DNA from: Boswellia sacra
Lineage: Eukaryota; Streptophyta; Magnoliopsida; Sapindales; Burseraceae
Direction: 5' to 3'
NCBI GenBank assembly: GCA_013180625.2
Contig: SNVD02013918.1
Span: forward strand, 372,001 to 436,000
Length of the DNA stretch: 64,000 bases
A model generated the notes under the pieces. That model did no database searches, was not told the origin of the DNA, and was given only the letters and a program-made list of their open reading frames with translations. Position numbers and translations under genes: made by a program. Position 1 is the stretch's first letter; every line of letters begins with the position of its first letter. This document shows positions 45,226 to 57,370 of the stretch, one piece after another.

Positions 45226-47365
45226 GTGCATTTGGTTGTGGTGCACAACAGCTTTTAGATTTTGCTACTAAGCCAATTTGGGATTACTATTACATTGAAA
45301 AAAATCTTTTTTTTTTTTGAGCAATAGCAACCCAAGACGTTCAGGATTGCTTCTCAACTTGCTTCAAAAAGAAGCTGAGACAGAAAGAATCAGGTTTTAT
45401 AAAAGAGTCTAATTTTGCTTCTAAAATTTTAGATACCAAAATTACCCTCAATAAAAAAACAAAAACTTACCCTTTGTTATTAAATTTATACTTATAATTA
45501 AAATAAATAATTATTTATTTTCATAAAATATTTTTGAAAAATATATAACTACGAAAATACCATAAATGAATAATAAAATTTATAGTAATTATTAAATATA
45601 TTAGTAATTTAATAAAAATTAAAAAATATTAAAAAATATTTAAAGTCATTAAAGCATGAGTTCTAGAGCGCAACAAAGTACTGATGCTTAATTTTTTTAA
45701 ATAAAACTTATAAATTTTGTAAATGAACTTATGAAAATTTGTAAATAAAAAAATTGTAAAAGCTAAGATATAGTAGGCATTCGTTTTCTTTTTAAATTTT
45801 TTTATTTTTTCAAATTTTGTAAATAAATTGAATTACTTAAAATTAAATGAATATAATTTAAATTAAAAATATATTAAATAAAACCGATAAACATTAATAA
45901 TTAATATAAAATCATATTTCATATATTATTATATTATTATAAATTTTAAATTATTTCATAGATAAATATGTGGATTTTTCATATTAAATGTTAGTTTTAA
46001 ATTAATTTGATTACGATATAAATTAAAAATTAAATTTAAACTTTGATATAAGTTATACAGTCATACATTTTACATAAATTAAAAAATGATTTATGCTTTT
46101 AAAAAATTTAATTTATTAAAAATAAATTGTATAGAATTTGTTCTAAATAGTTAAAAAAATTAATTATGAATTTAATAGTTAAATATTCTACAAAGTAATA
46201 ATAAACATGTCCATTTTGATCATTTGTACATAATAAAAGCAACAACAACAGTAAATCTAAATGCATCTATTCGACTTTTAAAAAATAAGGCAATTTTTAA
46301 AAGCTAGTTTACAAAATACCCTCCTACTTTTTTTTAAATCTTATTTTTTGTAAAGCAAAATGAAAGATGCTTTTTTCACAGCAACAATAACCTCAAATTG
46401 GCCCACTAGCTACAGTTATTTGGGTGTTTGATAAATATTTTGAAAACTGATTATACAAGAAGCCGCTATTCAGATAATATATTTTTGTATTAGATTGTAA
46501 AAGCATATCGGAAGCAACTTTTGAAAAACAGATTTTGAAAAACTAAAATTTAGATATACTAAAATATCAAAATTATCTCTATAAAATACTATAAATCCAA
46601 AATACCCTTATATATTAAAATTTTAATACCTATTTAATAAAATAAAAATAAAAATTTATTTAAAATTATTTTTAAATAAATTTTTTGAGACTCTAAAAAA
46701 AATGTTAAACCTCAACCACTATAGTTGTTGGATGCTACCTGTTGCTAGCCGTCAGCAATTGTCAAAGTGGCGTGTCAGCGACATCGCCACCACCTTCAAA
46801 ATCGTCATCAATGCTCTCAATATTCGTCAATATCTTTGATGTTTCAATCGCAGATAAATAGGATCTAACAGTTAAAGTTCTGGTGCCAACGCTTTAATCG
46901 TTAGGTCTCGTCGACTAGTAACTGGAAGGCAGAGATATCGACAAATATTAAGAGCATGGCTAACAGTAATTCTGAAGGTGGTGGCGATGTCGCTAATACG
47001 CCACTTTGATAGTAGACAGCTACCGACAGTGGCTAATATCCAACGATTGTATTTTCAATTTTATTTATTTTTTATTTTAAATAATAAATTAATAAATATA
47101 TATTTATTTTAAATTATTGTTTATTTTTAATATTATAATTTAAAATTTGAATAATATTTATTTTTCAAAAATCTTTTGTATTTTTACTAAATATTAACTT
47201 TTAAAAATCAAGTTTACCAAACACATATTCATAGCTTTTTGATAGCATAGAAATTTTGAAAAGCTATTTTACCAAACACCTATAACTTTTTGAGATAATA
47301 CGGCTAACAACATATTTTTCTTTTAACAATTTTGCACAACACAATAATCCCAAACAAACCCATAG
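45226..47365. mobile_element. Foldback element C (split by element B)
   Basis: Starts GTGTGCATTTGGTTGTGG and ends CCCAAACAAACCCATAG, the same terminal family as element A. Removing element B leaves a continuous left arm. The inner arms pair over about 110 bp: CAAAGTGGCGTGTCAGCGAC with the complement of GTCGCTAATACGCCACTTTG, and CATCGCCACCACCTTC with GAAGGTGGTGGCGATG (about 46755-46800 and 46975-47015). The loop is about 150 bp. Non-coding. Confidence 0.7.
45275..46408. mobile_element. MITE-like element B nested in foldback C
   Basis: Ends AGCCAATTTGGGATTACT and, inverted, TGGGCCAATTTGAGGTTATT define imperfect terminal inverted repeats of about 35 bp. CTA repeats on both sides as a possible 3-bp duplication. 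Interior very AT-rich and non-coding. The flanks join to match the corresponding stretch of element A. Confidence 0.65.
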
Positions 47366-48304
47366 CTACACAGATGCTGTACAAAATAAACTTAGAATTT
47401 AATAAAATAGATATAAATGGCATATTTTTGTATGACCACCACCTCCCATGTTAATAATGTAAGGTCTAATAATTAGGCTTATAAATGTTTGAGCGCCCTT
47501 TCTTTACAAGATATTTTTTAGGTGAGTTACCCAGACGTGGGGCCAGGCTACAACGCAACCGAAATTTAAAAAAAAAAATTGCAAGTTTCCTAAGTTCAAT
47601 GGAATACAAAATTTATTAGTACACTAATTATAGATGGTTTCAAACTTTAGCTTAATTTTTATTAAATAGCCTACCCCACTTTTTAGAATAAATTTATATA
47701 TAATTTATTTCCAAATTTATACACTTGATCTCTTATAAATAGCATTATATTTTCCTTAACATATTAGATTTTCTAAATTTTAGTCTTATTAAAAGAGTTA
47801 CCAAAAGCAATTTTATCTCCTATTTTTATTAATCTTATTAAAATAATATTTTCTATTTTCATTCAATTTTTATTATAAATGAATTAAATATAAAATTAAT
47901 TTCTTTTTCCAACCATACTAGAAAAGAGTTCTCATTAGATAAGAAAGGAATTAGAATATTAACTCCAAGTCAATAATATATAATTTATACACTTTGAAAC
48001 ATCATAGAAAACAATTTTGATAATGTTTTATCTCATTTTCTAATTATGTTTATTTTATTTTATTAAAATATAATTTTAATTATGTTTTAGTATAGAATTT
48101 ATATGTTCAAGAGTAAGGTTAATTATGTCCTCTAAATTGGGTATATCATTTTTTTAATTAATAAAACCTCCTCATTGTTCACCAATTTTTTTAAATATTT
48201 TCAGCTCATTGGAGAAAATTTTTTTGGTTACACCCCTGATTCTACCCGAGTTCTATCTAATATATGCATAATAATTGATATCATATTAGGTTAGAAATCT
48301 TCCT
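47366..48304. other. Gene-free AT-rich region
   Basis: Low-complexity AT sequence. No repeat, RNA or coding signal supported. Confidence 0.4.
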
Positions 48305-48545
48305 TCATCGTGGATAGGCAACCTAAGTAGATATAAAACTAGGCTATGAGCCTTTCATTATTATTGGATAGGCAACATAAGCCAGATATCAAAGTAAGCT
48401 AAGAGTCTTTCGTTATCGTTGGATATGCAACCTAAGCTAGATAACAGATTAGGCTAGGAGGGTTTCATAATCATTGGATAGACAACCTACACCGGTCTTT
48501 GAGGGTGAGTACTTCGTCCTCATTGGATAGGCTACCTAAACCAAT
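48305..48545. repeat. Degenerate 55-bp tandem repeat
   Basis: Five TTGGATAGGCAACCTAA-type units start at about 48312, 48367, 48421, 48476 and 48525, spaced 55, 54, 55 and 49 bp. Each unit also holds an AGxCTTTCxTTATCx segment. Adjoins a GC-richer block of unknown nature (48550-48840). Confidence 0.8.
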
Positions 48546-49590
48546 TTTTAAGTGCCAGTTCTACACAATGTGTGCGTAACATTTTGCTTGGCCAGGAAAG
48601 GCTCCGTACGGAAGGGAACACTGCACATGAGAGCCAAAAGTATACATAATGCACAACGTTAGGCGACCATGGTGCGGTGGAGGGTCCTTCGCACTAGTTA
48701 AACATCTATAAACCCAGAAGAGTAGAACAATAGCTGTACAGGTTGACTTCCTGTCCTGAAAGCATGTACTGAAACATTGTGAAATTAGTTGCTCGGTAAA
48801 AATCCATACCAGTGGAGTATACGTTGGCAGGCAACACACAGCAAAGTCAAAAGAAAACTAATCTACGCAAACCTTTTAGGATCATAACAAAATTTTCAAA
48901 ATTATGTTGATTGAGACTTATACTTACTTGACATGAGGGCCGGTGTGAGTAGATGATCGCAATTCACAACTGTTAAATGCCACTTTGTACTTACACAAGA
49001 AAAAAATATTTGAAGGTACATCTCATTTGATCCTCTTCCTTGAAAAGGTTGATATTAATGGTGAAAAATGTATTTGTCAATTTCCGTATTAAAGTTCAAT
49101 GTTAGCTGTTATGTCTATTGGCAATATAGATAGAAATGATTTTTGAAATTCATATGCCTTAGGCGGTAATTGTAGGTTAAATAACACGGAAGGGATTCGA
49201 ACGGTTTGATGATGACCGTTCTGATAAGATATTAAATTTGTCACTCTTAAAAATTTAAGTTTGTAGATATAGATTTAACTCCAGTATTTCATTCTCTAAT
49301 ATATTTAAATTTTTTTTTTCCAAAACCTGAAACTCTTAACCAAGTAGTCTTCTCTATTTGATCCTGCTTCCAAGCAATTGGCCTTTCATCAATTAACTGA
49401 AAAAATGTCTACAGTGAATCAGTTAGCAAATGTATTGAATCTATAAAGCTGAATTCCTAGGCCAAAACTCAACATGACGGAATGCTTTCTAGGCGACATA
49501 TTTTAGTGCTTCTGAATACATGAATATATCAACCAATGATAATTTCTTGTGATGAATATTGTAGAGAACCATAACAATGTTGCCAATAAC
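48546..49590. other. Unassigned region with a GC-richer block
   Basis: 48550-48840 is less AT-rich than its surroundings and has a 92-codon minus-strand open frame at 48561-48839 with several Cys. I recognise no family, and no splice context supports a gene. The remainder is AT-rich with nothing seen. Confidence 0.35.
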
Positions 49591-49592
49591 TT

Positions 49593-49765
49593 TAGGGTGT
49601 ATTTGTTTTTGTATTTTGAGTTTTTGTCTTTAAAATTTAGTAAAAATACGTGATTAATTTTAATTTTATTTTTTATTTTAAAAATGATATATAATTGATT
49701 TTAATTTAAATATTTTGATAAATATATATTTAAAAAAAATTAAATTAAAACAAACACGTCCTAAT
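49593..49765. mobile_element. Small MITE (about 172 bp)
   Basis: TTAGGGTGTATTTGTTTT at the left and AAAACAAACACGTCCTAA at the right are inverted copies. The interior is AT-rich. TTA/TAA at the borders may be part of the duplication. Confidence 0.65.
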
Positions 49766-50194
49766 TTCTCACTTTCCAACTGTACACATCCTTTGCACAT
49801 CTAGTCACCCAACATCTATGTCTTAGTCTTAGTCAAAGTACCAACTTCAATTAATAACTGTTTTATCACCAATCCGATGGCAATTACATCAATCTTTCTA
49901 TAATGCCCATTATATTGAACTTTTGCAGGTTAATTATGGAAAGAAAGTGGATTCTTGATGTAAAAAGAACGAAAAAATAACGACCAGAAAAGCACAATAT
50001 GATAATGGGCTGTCTACTAATGTGAAGATAGAAACTCTTCGTATAAATATAGATTGAATTTCATGCTCTGAAGCACATGAAGAATTGCTTTTTGCCTGCT
50101 TTCATTTGACTCATGAATATACAGGATTTTATAACAAAAGAAAATGCTGCTAAAGATTTAAAAAACAAAAATAGAGTTAAATTTACTTCAGCTT

Positions 50195-50265
50195 ACATAT
50201 AAATTAGGGAAGTTACATCCCTAATACATCATATTGTAGACTTTGGATTGTAAATCTAACATTAT
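50195..50265. repeat. Partial copy of the 3.6-kb MITE family
   Basis: ACATCATATTGTAGACTTTGGATTG resembles the right arm at 3815-3860 (CATCATACTGTAGACTTTCAATTG). Only one arm is visible. Confidence 0.45.
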
Positions 50266-50767
50266 TGATTAAACTTATAGTCAAGGTGGAGCCATGTTAT
50301 AGCTTAAGTTTAAACTCGCATTTATCAAATAAATTTCTAATTATTGCATTAAAGTTTCATCAATTTTTTTTTGAAACTTCTTTCTATCCCACAAGAAAAG
50401 AATTTTTAGCTATGTCACCTGCTTGCCATTCTCCTCAATCAAGATCAACTGATTATTTTACTTCCGTATATAATTTGTAAATAATATAATATCAATAAAT
50501 ACCTTTGAGTTTTGGTTTAATTTTAACCGAAGAACGATTATGCGTTTTTAATCAATTACAACTTTGAATTTGTATAAAAATCATTATTTTCACCTCTCAA
50601 ATCATCATTTTCAATGATGTAATTTATGAAAAATGAACAATTTCAAATATGTGATTGATAAAAAAGATATAATTGTTATTCGATTAAAATTAAGCAAAAA
50701 CTCAAAGATACTTATTGAAATTATCTCATTTTGTAAACTATAACTGATAACAAAATTTCCTTGAGAT

Positions 50768-50826
50768 AGAAGGCCCACAACGGCCCGGCCATACTTGGTG
50801 GGCTTGAGGTCGGGCTCAACCCATGT
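50768..50826. promoter_or_regulatory. Site II-like GGCCCA/TGGGC cluster upstream of SYP81
   Basis: AGGCCCACAACGGCCC and GGTGGGCTTGAGG, followed by GGGCTCAACCCAT, form a cluster of TGGGC/GCCCA elements in otherwise AT-rich DNA. Such site II motifs mark promoters of growth-related plant genes. They lie about 1.4 kb before the SYP81 ATG, which fits a 5' UTR carrying an intron (a candidate leader exon ends near 51720). The transcription start itself is not visible. Confidence 0.45.
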
Positions 50827-52248
50827 TTAACTTCCAAACCGAGCACAAACCGGTCCGGGGACGCTAAGGAGAGGGAGCTAGCTCCTGATCTAACCCCAAT
50901 TTGCAGATTCTTTGATTTTTCACTTTCACTACATTGAATCTATGTCAGAGAGTAGCTATCCTTGGATACAAAGAAGTAATCTATAACCACTTTGAATTTG
51001 GAAAGAATTTTTTGGTAATACTTTTTATTTGAAGAGTTAGTTCCCAGAGATGATGTTGAAAAAATGTTGAATTTCATTCGTGGTTGTTGAAATTGATGTT
51101 TCTTCAAGGGGTTGCTAAGCAATAGAAATCAAATTTAGTTTCAGCTTGAAATACTGAGTTTTTTGGTCACTTGTTCATTAGAATTTGCTGCGTTTATGTT
51201 TTTGCTTTATGGGGTTCTTGATATTGAATTACGCGAGTATTTTGGAGTTCGATGTTTTGTGGGTGGCTTTTTGTGTGAAAATGGTTGAGATTTTTGTTAC
51301 TTTTTGATATTTTTTTCTGGGTCAATTAGAAATTAAGTATCTGAATCTTTTATGTTGATTTCTGGAATTTGAAGAGTTTCATCTAGCTCCAAATTACAAT
51401 AAATTTGGCTTTTTTTTTTTTTTTTGGCTGTGACTTTCTATCAATTGCTAGTCTTGTTGCTCTAAATGGAGGAGATACAATGATGAAAAACTAGAATTTC
51501 CCGTTAGGTTAATATGAAAGCATATATATGTTAGGCTTATCTGTGTCACATTGTATAATTTTCTTTTCATTTTGTCTATGATTATTTTACTTTTTTTAAC
51601 TTTAGATTTTGTTTGTATACCAGGTCTTTTATTTTTAAGAATAGCTTGGGAGAGGGAAATCAACCGGCTTGGCAGTTACTAGAAAAGGCTCTGAACTTTA
51701 TTGAGCCTAAGCTGGTACAGATTTTTTGTAAATGTTTTGTTCTGGAATTAGTGTTTTCTGTTGGTTTTTTATGATTTCTTAAAAATACTGTAATTTCTTA
51801 ACAGGACTAGAATTGAGGGCAAATCACTCTACAAATGAAATCCAAACCAAATAAGATCAAAAATACATCAACCTCAGTGATTTGCTGGATAAGATAGTCA
51901 ATAATTTTCTGATTATGATTAGAATATAATGGAATTACACATTCGGCAAAATTTGAATCGATAGCAGTGTCAAAAGAACTTTAATTCTTCATAAATATTA
52001 TATCTGAAAGAAGAAGCAAAAAAGGAAGATGATGATTTCTGAATTCTATAGTACAAACGGAACTCAAACAAACTGGAAGCCAATGACAAATTATGGAAGT
52101 AAAAAAACGATGAATTTCGAAAGCATAGCTTTTTTCTAATCTTATTTTCTTTGGATTTCATTTACAGAGAGGTTTGGCCTCAATTCCAGTCCTGTTTTAA
52201 GAAAATAGAGTATTTTTGCTTGAAGGCTCTGCTGGTGGATGATTAATA

Positions 52249-54684
52249 ATGGCAAGAATTAGAGATAGAACTGAGGATTTTAAAGATGCTGTGCGGCATG
52301 CTGCTGTTTCTTTAGGTTATAATGAGGTTAGTTTACTGTTTCAGTTTATCTAATTTGTAGTTTTTTAGATGTATTATTGCTCAGAAGTTCTTTGGAAAAT
52401 TTGAAAGTTGGGGATGATTTTGGTAGAATGTTTATCAATATGTCCCACGCCTTTCAGAGGAGTAAATCCTCACAACATTTACTTTTTGAAAGGAACTGCA
52501 TGTGTTACTTGTGATAGCAACTCACAAACATGTGGAAATTAATGATGCCGGTAATTTTTATTTAATGAATCAATTTCATCTTTTGTAGACTTGTAACTCT
52601 ATTATATGAAGAATTTGCTACTGTCTTTGTCATATTTTTCATATGCATTTTCAGATAAGAGGCAGAAATGTAAGATCCATTATCATAATTCATATTTGAG
52701 CTTGTCTAAGCAAAATTATTGTTGTTAATACTACCGTTATCTTTTTTGATATGGTTTCAAGTCCTAATTTCATTTTCTATGTGTGTTTGCCTTTGATAGT
52801 CCAAATTGGCAGCCACAATGGCATCTTTCATAATTCATAAACCTCGGCAAAGATCATCTTTTACCAAAGCTGCTCTGAAGACGGCAAGTTCATCATTATC
52901 AACTTGACACCACTTGATATTACATCGTAGAAAGAATTGCATTTGTTTTACTTATTATTAAGAAATAAGCAATTCAATGTTTGTGCCTGATCCATTTGGT
53001 TAATTAATTTTCCAATCCATCTGTCAGCTTGAAAGCATTGGAGCTTTGGAACAGTTTATGTTTAAGCACCGGAAAGATTATGTGGATCTACACCGTACAA
53101 CTGAACAGGAAAGAGACAGCATTGAGCATGAAGTAAGTTATGGACTTTTCAGGGTGTGAAGACCACTCTTTGATTCCTTAAGCTTGATGTGAAGATTATT
53201 TTGGCACTTCTACTGGGGCTAAATGTTCATGTGTTCCTTTTATGCGGAATGTGCTGAATCTTTCATGAAACTGATTTTTGTCTTAGTGCAATATACTCTA
53301 GATATTCTAGTTAATGAGTTATATACTTTCTAGGAGTTATTGGCATTTTCCTAATACATTGACAGCTTATTCAAATTAATTCAGGTTACTGCTTTTATTA
53401 AAGTTTGCAAAGAGCAAATTGATATTCTCAAGAACAGCATAAATGATGATGAATCAAACTCCAAGGGCTGGCTTGGTCTTAGAGCTGACAACACCAATGC
53501 TGATACCATAGCTCACAAACATGGGGTGGTATGACTTTGTTATTCCTTTTGTTAATTGAGTTATATTCATTTCTTTAGAATTAGTTGGAAAAATGATTCT
53601 TAATTGATCTACATTTTTTTTACCATGATGCTTAAACTTAAAATTGTGGGTTTGCATATCAACACACCTTCTGAATAGGAAATTAATTGTTCTTATTAGA
53701 ATTCCTGTGGTATTTTCCATTGCTATATCTAACATAATATGTTTGGAAAGATATGGTATTTGGTTCATTTACTTTCTTGAGTGTGTTTGGGAGCTACCTC
53801 TTCCAAGATAATATTTTTCTTGAGAAAGTATTATTTTGTGTTGCAGTTTGATACGTCAGATTGTTTTGAGCAATAATTATGTCTTTTTAGACATTGTTTG
53901 GCCTATGAATTTTCTAGTGCTTGATTTTTATCTGCAGGTTCTGATTTTAAGTGAGAAACTTCATTCAGTCACAGCACAGTTTGATCAGCTGAGAGCCATT
54001 CGTTTCCAAGATGCTATCAATAGAGCCACACCAAGAAGAAAACTGAAGCGTATTACTGAGTCAAAGGCTACAGACTCCCCTAAATCAAACAATTCTGTAA
54101 TCAGGGAGCTTGATGGACATCAGCCTGAACCTCTTAGCTTCCAGCAGCAACTATTGGACGATGAAACACGTGCCCTTCAGGTTATTATAATTTGTATAAT
54201 CTGATACTTTTACTAGGTTCTCATATCACATGATCAGTCATTGCATCTCGTCCATGCTAAATTGACTCTGGTTTGCCGCTTTACTTTTTATGCAGGTAGA
54301 GTTGGGTAGTCTCCTTGATGCTGTTCAACAAACAGAAACTAAGATGGTTGAAATGTCTGCATTGAATCACCTAATGTCAACACATATTTTGCAACAAGCA
54401 CAACAAATAGAGCATCTGTATGAGCAGGTCAGAAGTTTGTGTTTTATAAGTTCTGAATTTCTTCTCATCTTTGTTTAATCACTGTACTTATGCTACTACC
54501 TTTTTTTTTAACAATTTTATTTAAACTGCCATTTATTCAGGCCGTTGAAGCTACAAAGAATGTGGAGCTTGGCAACAAAGAACTCTCGCAAGCTATCCGG
54601 CGGCATAGCAACAGCAGGACCTTTCTTTTGCTTTTTCTGTTTGTACTTACATTTTCAATCCTCTTTCTTGACTGGTATAGCTAA
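52249..54684 (+). CDS. SYP81: Syntaxin SYP81 (ER Qa-SNARE, Ufe1/syntaxin-18 type), 7 exons
   Basis: Exons 52249-52326, 52800-52883, 53028-53132, 53385-53528, 53938-54180, 54296-54427 and 54541-54684 are all phase 0 and encode 309 aa. It begins MARIRDRTEDFKDAVRHAA, the syntaxin-18 N-terminal domain that in family members contacts the Dsl1 tethering complex and Sly1. A helical middle region follows, with a variable stretch rich in Ser/Asn around residues 165-185. The Qa-SNARE motif is at about 225-285 (ALNHLMSTHILQQAQQIEHL, AVEATKNVELGNKELSQA). A C-terminal tail anchor (FLLLFLFVLTFSILFLDWYS) gives ER localisation. Role: receptor for Golgi-to-ER retrograde vesicles. Intron 2 has a GC donor (ACG|GCAAGT). 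Length equals the family norm. Confidence 0.96.
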
Positions 54685-54865
54685 AAAATATTTATTTTTC
54701 CCCATAGAATTCCCTTGTAGTTTTGATGGAGTAAAGAGAGAAATATCCAAAAAATGAGCATTTGATAGCGAGTTCTGTATCTTTGAGTAAAGATTTTTTC
54801 CGAAATATGTTACCAAACACATTGACTGCTATAGCTAAGAGATAAATACGTGATTATTTGTGAAA

Positions 54866-55090
54866 CTACAGTCTCCGTTTGCTTATAAACATCAGCTCAT
54901 TGGAGCTTTCTCCAATAGCTGTATCTTTTAGCTGCTTGTTACCCGTACACTCTTCTTCATGAATTGCCTTTACACTCTTCTTCATGAATATCTTAAACAT
55001 CCATCTCTCCATAGACGAATCCGGCGCTACTTCCAGATTTAGTAGATGTTCTGTTCTGACGTTCCAGTGCATTATAATTATATTTGGCAT
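54866..55090 (-). other. Unrecognised small open frame, doubtful gene
   Basis: 74 codons on the minus strand, lying left of a site II cluster (55299-55318) that could serve it as a promoter. It includes a direct repeat of TACACTCTTCTTCATGAAT (54945 and 54970) that gives a repeated FMKKSV/IHEEECT-type segment in different frames. No known domain. It could equally be 3' flank of SYP81 or a decayed gene. Confidence 0.15.
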
Positions 55091-55291
55091 CAGCCAACTG
55101 TTCTTTTGACATGATTGAATGATATCATCTCAAGACTCAAGCGACTCCATTGTCATTATATGGCAGAAAATCTAGCGAGACACTTTCGCGACGCGGAAAA
55201 TACTTGTTCCAGAAAACAGTTTCCAACTGGTCATAGAGCTCTCTACGGGGGCTGAGCCCAAACTCAGCAGCTCTTTAACATATTTGGATTA

Positions 55292-55320
55292 TGGGTCTGG
55301 CCCATCCATTAGGCCCACTG
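55292..55320. promoter_or_regulatory. Site II-like cluster right of SYP81
   Basis: ATGGGTCTGGCCCAT (a near palindrome) and AGGCCCACTG within 30 bp. A promoter is suggested, but no gene it would drive is established. Confidence 0.35.
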
Positions 55321-55854
55321 AATTTTAGTAAATTTGTAAATTATAAAAAGATTATCTTAGCGCAATTACATGAAATCAAAAACAAAAAAACAAACAAAAA
55401 CAAAAAGGAGGATTAATAAATGTGATTCTTGAATTGGCCTTATGTTATAAACCATTTCAACCCCCTTATATGAGGAAATAATATTTATTTATTTTTACTG
55501 TTTTAATATTTGAATGCGTCCTATAATAGAAACTTTCTTTATCTTTTATGCAACTATAATCAAAACTTCTTCTTTAGAATTTAGAATCAATTCCCAATTT
55601 TGGACATTCACGGCAGAATAAATGCTTTGAATCTACTTACCTTATAAAAAAAGGAACAAATTACCAAAGTTTTAGAATTGATTTATAGCTGTTCTCTTCG
55701 TTAAACTCTAATAATTTCAAAAGCAATCAAACATCTCTACATTCTTTGTATATTAAATATATATATATATATATTGGTTTCTACATATTTGAGAATTTTT
55801 ATTTTAAAATAACTTTGAGTATTTAAGGATAAAATGATTTATTATAGTGATCTA
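55321..55854. other. Gene-free AT-rich region
   Basis: Contains an (AT)n run at 55756-55775. Nothing else recognised. Confidence 0.4.
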
Positions 55855-56244
55855 ACTACGGAAAAATTCAAAATTTGACACAAAGAAGGGACCTATTTTT
55901 GCATGTAACCCACTCTCTAAAAATCTTCTGCAATGACCCTTTGGATTAGGAAATTACCCGCATGTCCTTCTTTATTAAATAAGGCCAACAGCACAATTTA
56001 ATTCTTCCTTTCTTCTTCATTATTGAGAAAAATCTCTTCTACACAATACCTTTTTGTTGTTTTAGTTCATACCTTAATGTTGGTCACATATTTCTTGTCT
56101 AAAAAGAAGGTATTAGCTTAGAAAACATGAACTAAGCTACAGTAAAGTGATCTAAGTAGCTGTGATGCAAAAAAAAAAAAAAAAAACTGTCATTTTTTAG
56201 AGAAATTTTGGGTTTTTGGCAAGAAAGACAATAGCTCAACAATG

Positions 56245-57370
56245 TTCGTCATCATTGTCGAGTGTCGAGCATTATGTCTGTTGGTGTCAACGTGTATATG
56301 CCATGCACATGATATTTTGTCCAACTTGTGATAAAACAAGATTATTAGTTTATTTCTTATTTTACTGTTTTTAGAAGTATATTTTAGGAGGTATTTGATT
56401 TATAATAAATATCTTCTTAGAATAAGACATTATTTCATGTATCCTAATTAAAATAGGAGAATATTTATTTGTATCCTAATTCCTTTAGGAGTTTAATTAT
56501 ATCTATTCTTATTATATTTCTCCTTATCCTAATATGATTTTGATCAGGATTCTAAGAAGATTTCGTCCAGACCTCCCACTATATATACAAAGTTATTTTT
56601 ACATAAAGTGGAGTGTTGATTAGTCGGTTGGTTGTGGAAATTCATGTCACGGCATTCCAAGGATTAAGAGGAGAGCTTCAACGCAAATAGAAATGTCTCT
56701 TTGATTTGATTTTATGAGTGTTTTATTCATGTATGAGAGGTTGTAATCATACATGAATTGTTGATTAGGTCTGTGTGAGTTAGTAGACACTTGAGAGAAC
56801 TTGCGAGTTAGGTGTTTATGTAATTCAATGTCAGACATCCTTGTTATGTATAACTTAACAGTGTGTTGTTAAGTTATCTGTGACAGAGAATGGACAGTGT
56901 AAGTAGAGTTTAAGATCTTGGTGGGATTTTGTTTTACAAAGATTAGGTCAGTGTGTGTGAGTGAGTCAGCACTGTAAACGATCCTAAAGATTGTACAACA
57001 AGAACTTAGTGAATTGTAACTCTATAGCTGTTCGTGGATGTAGGTTTTATAACCGAACCACGTAAAAATCCTCCTGTGTTGATTTATGTTACAGTTTACT
57101 GTTATATTTCTTATAACTGCATACTTCTAGAACTTATAATGTCAATCACCCGATAGTGAAAAAGGGTGTTGGGTTCTATCAAATTAATGTGATCGACAAG
57201 TGTCGACATATGATGACGAGCGTCGAGCACATAATTAGGCAGAAAAACTGACTATCGAGTGACAGATTGCCTATAATCAACACTTGACAACCCTTGTCAT
57301 CTAGTGTCAGTTACATGCAATCTGACACTCGATATCTATTCATCAGGCCTCATTGAGTATCGAGTGTAAA
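56245..57370. repeat. Degenerate CGAGTGTCG motif repeats, interrupted by a solo LTR
   Basis: TGTCGAGTGTCGAG at 56257, then after the LTR CGACAAGTGTCGACA, GACGAGCGTCGAGC, TATCGAGTGACAGA, CTAGTGTCAGTTAC, GACACTCGATATC and TATCGAGTGTAAAG (57190-57370). The same core is seen in the minisatellite at 13690-14015. Confidence 0.55.
56279..57138 (+). mobile_element. Solo LTR (Copia-like, 860 bp)
   Basis: Begins TGTTGGTGTCAACG and ends CTAGAACTTATA, with 5-bp TSD ATGTC (56274-56278 and 57139-57143). The start, the TATA region (CACTATATATAC, about 56578) and the U5 block (CGTGGATGTAGG, CCGAACCACGTAAA, about 57030-57067) resemble the 1414-bp solo LTR at 17878. The two are therefore related families. The final CA has become TA. 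Confidence 0.88.

Noticed and set aside
48561..48839. 92-codon Cys-containing minus-strand frame as a secreted peptide gene
   Set aside because: No signal peptide, no regular Cys pattern and no supporting structure. It lies in an unassigned repeat-associated block.
54866..55090. Confident call of a small protein gene beside SYP81
   Set aside because: Only a site II cluster supports it. There is no domain, and a direct repeat explains part of the frame.
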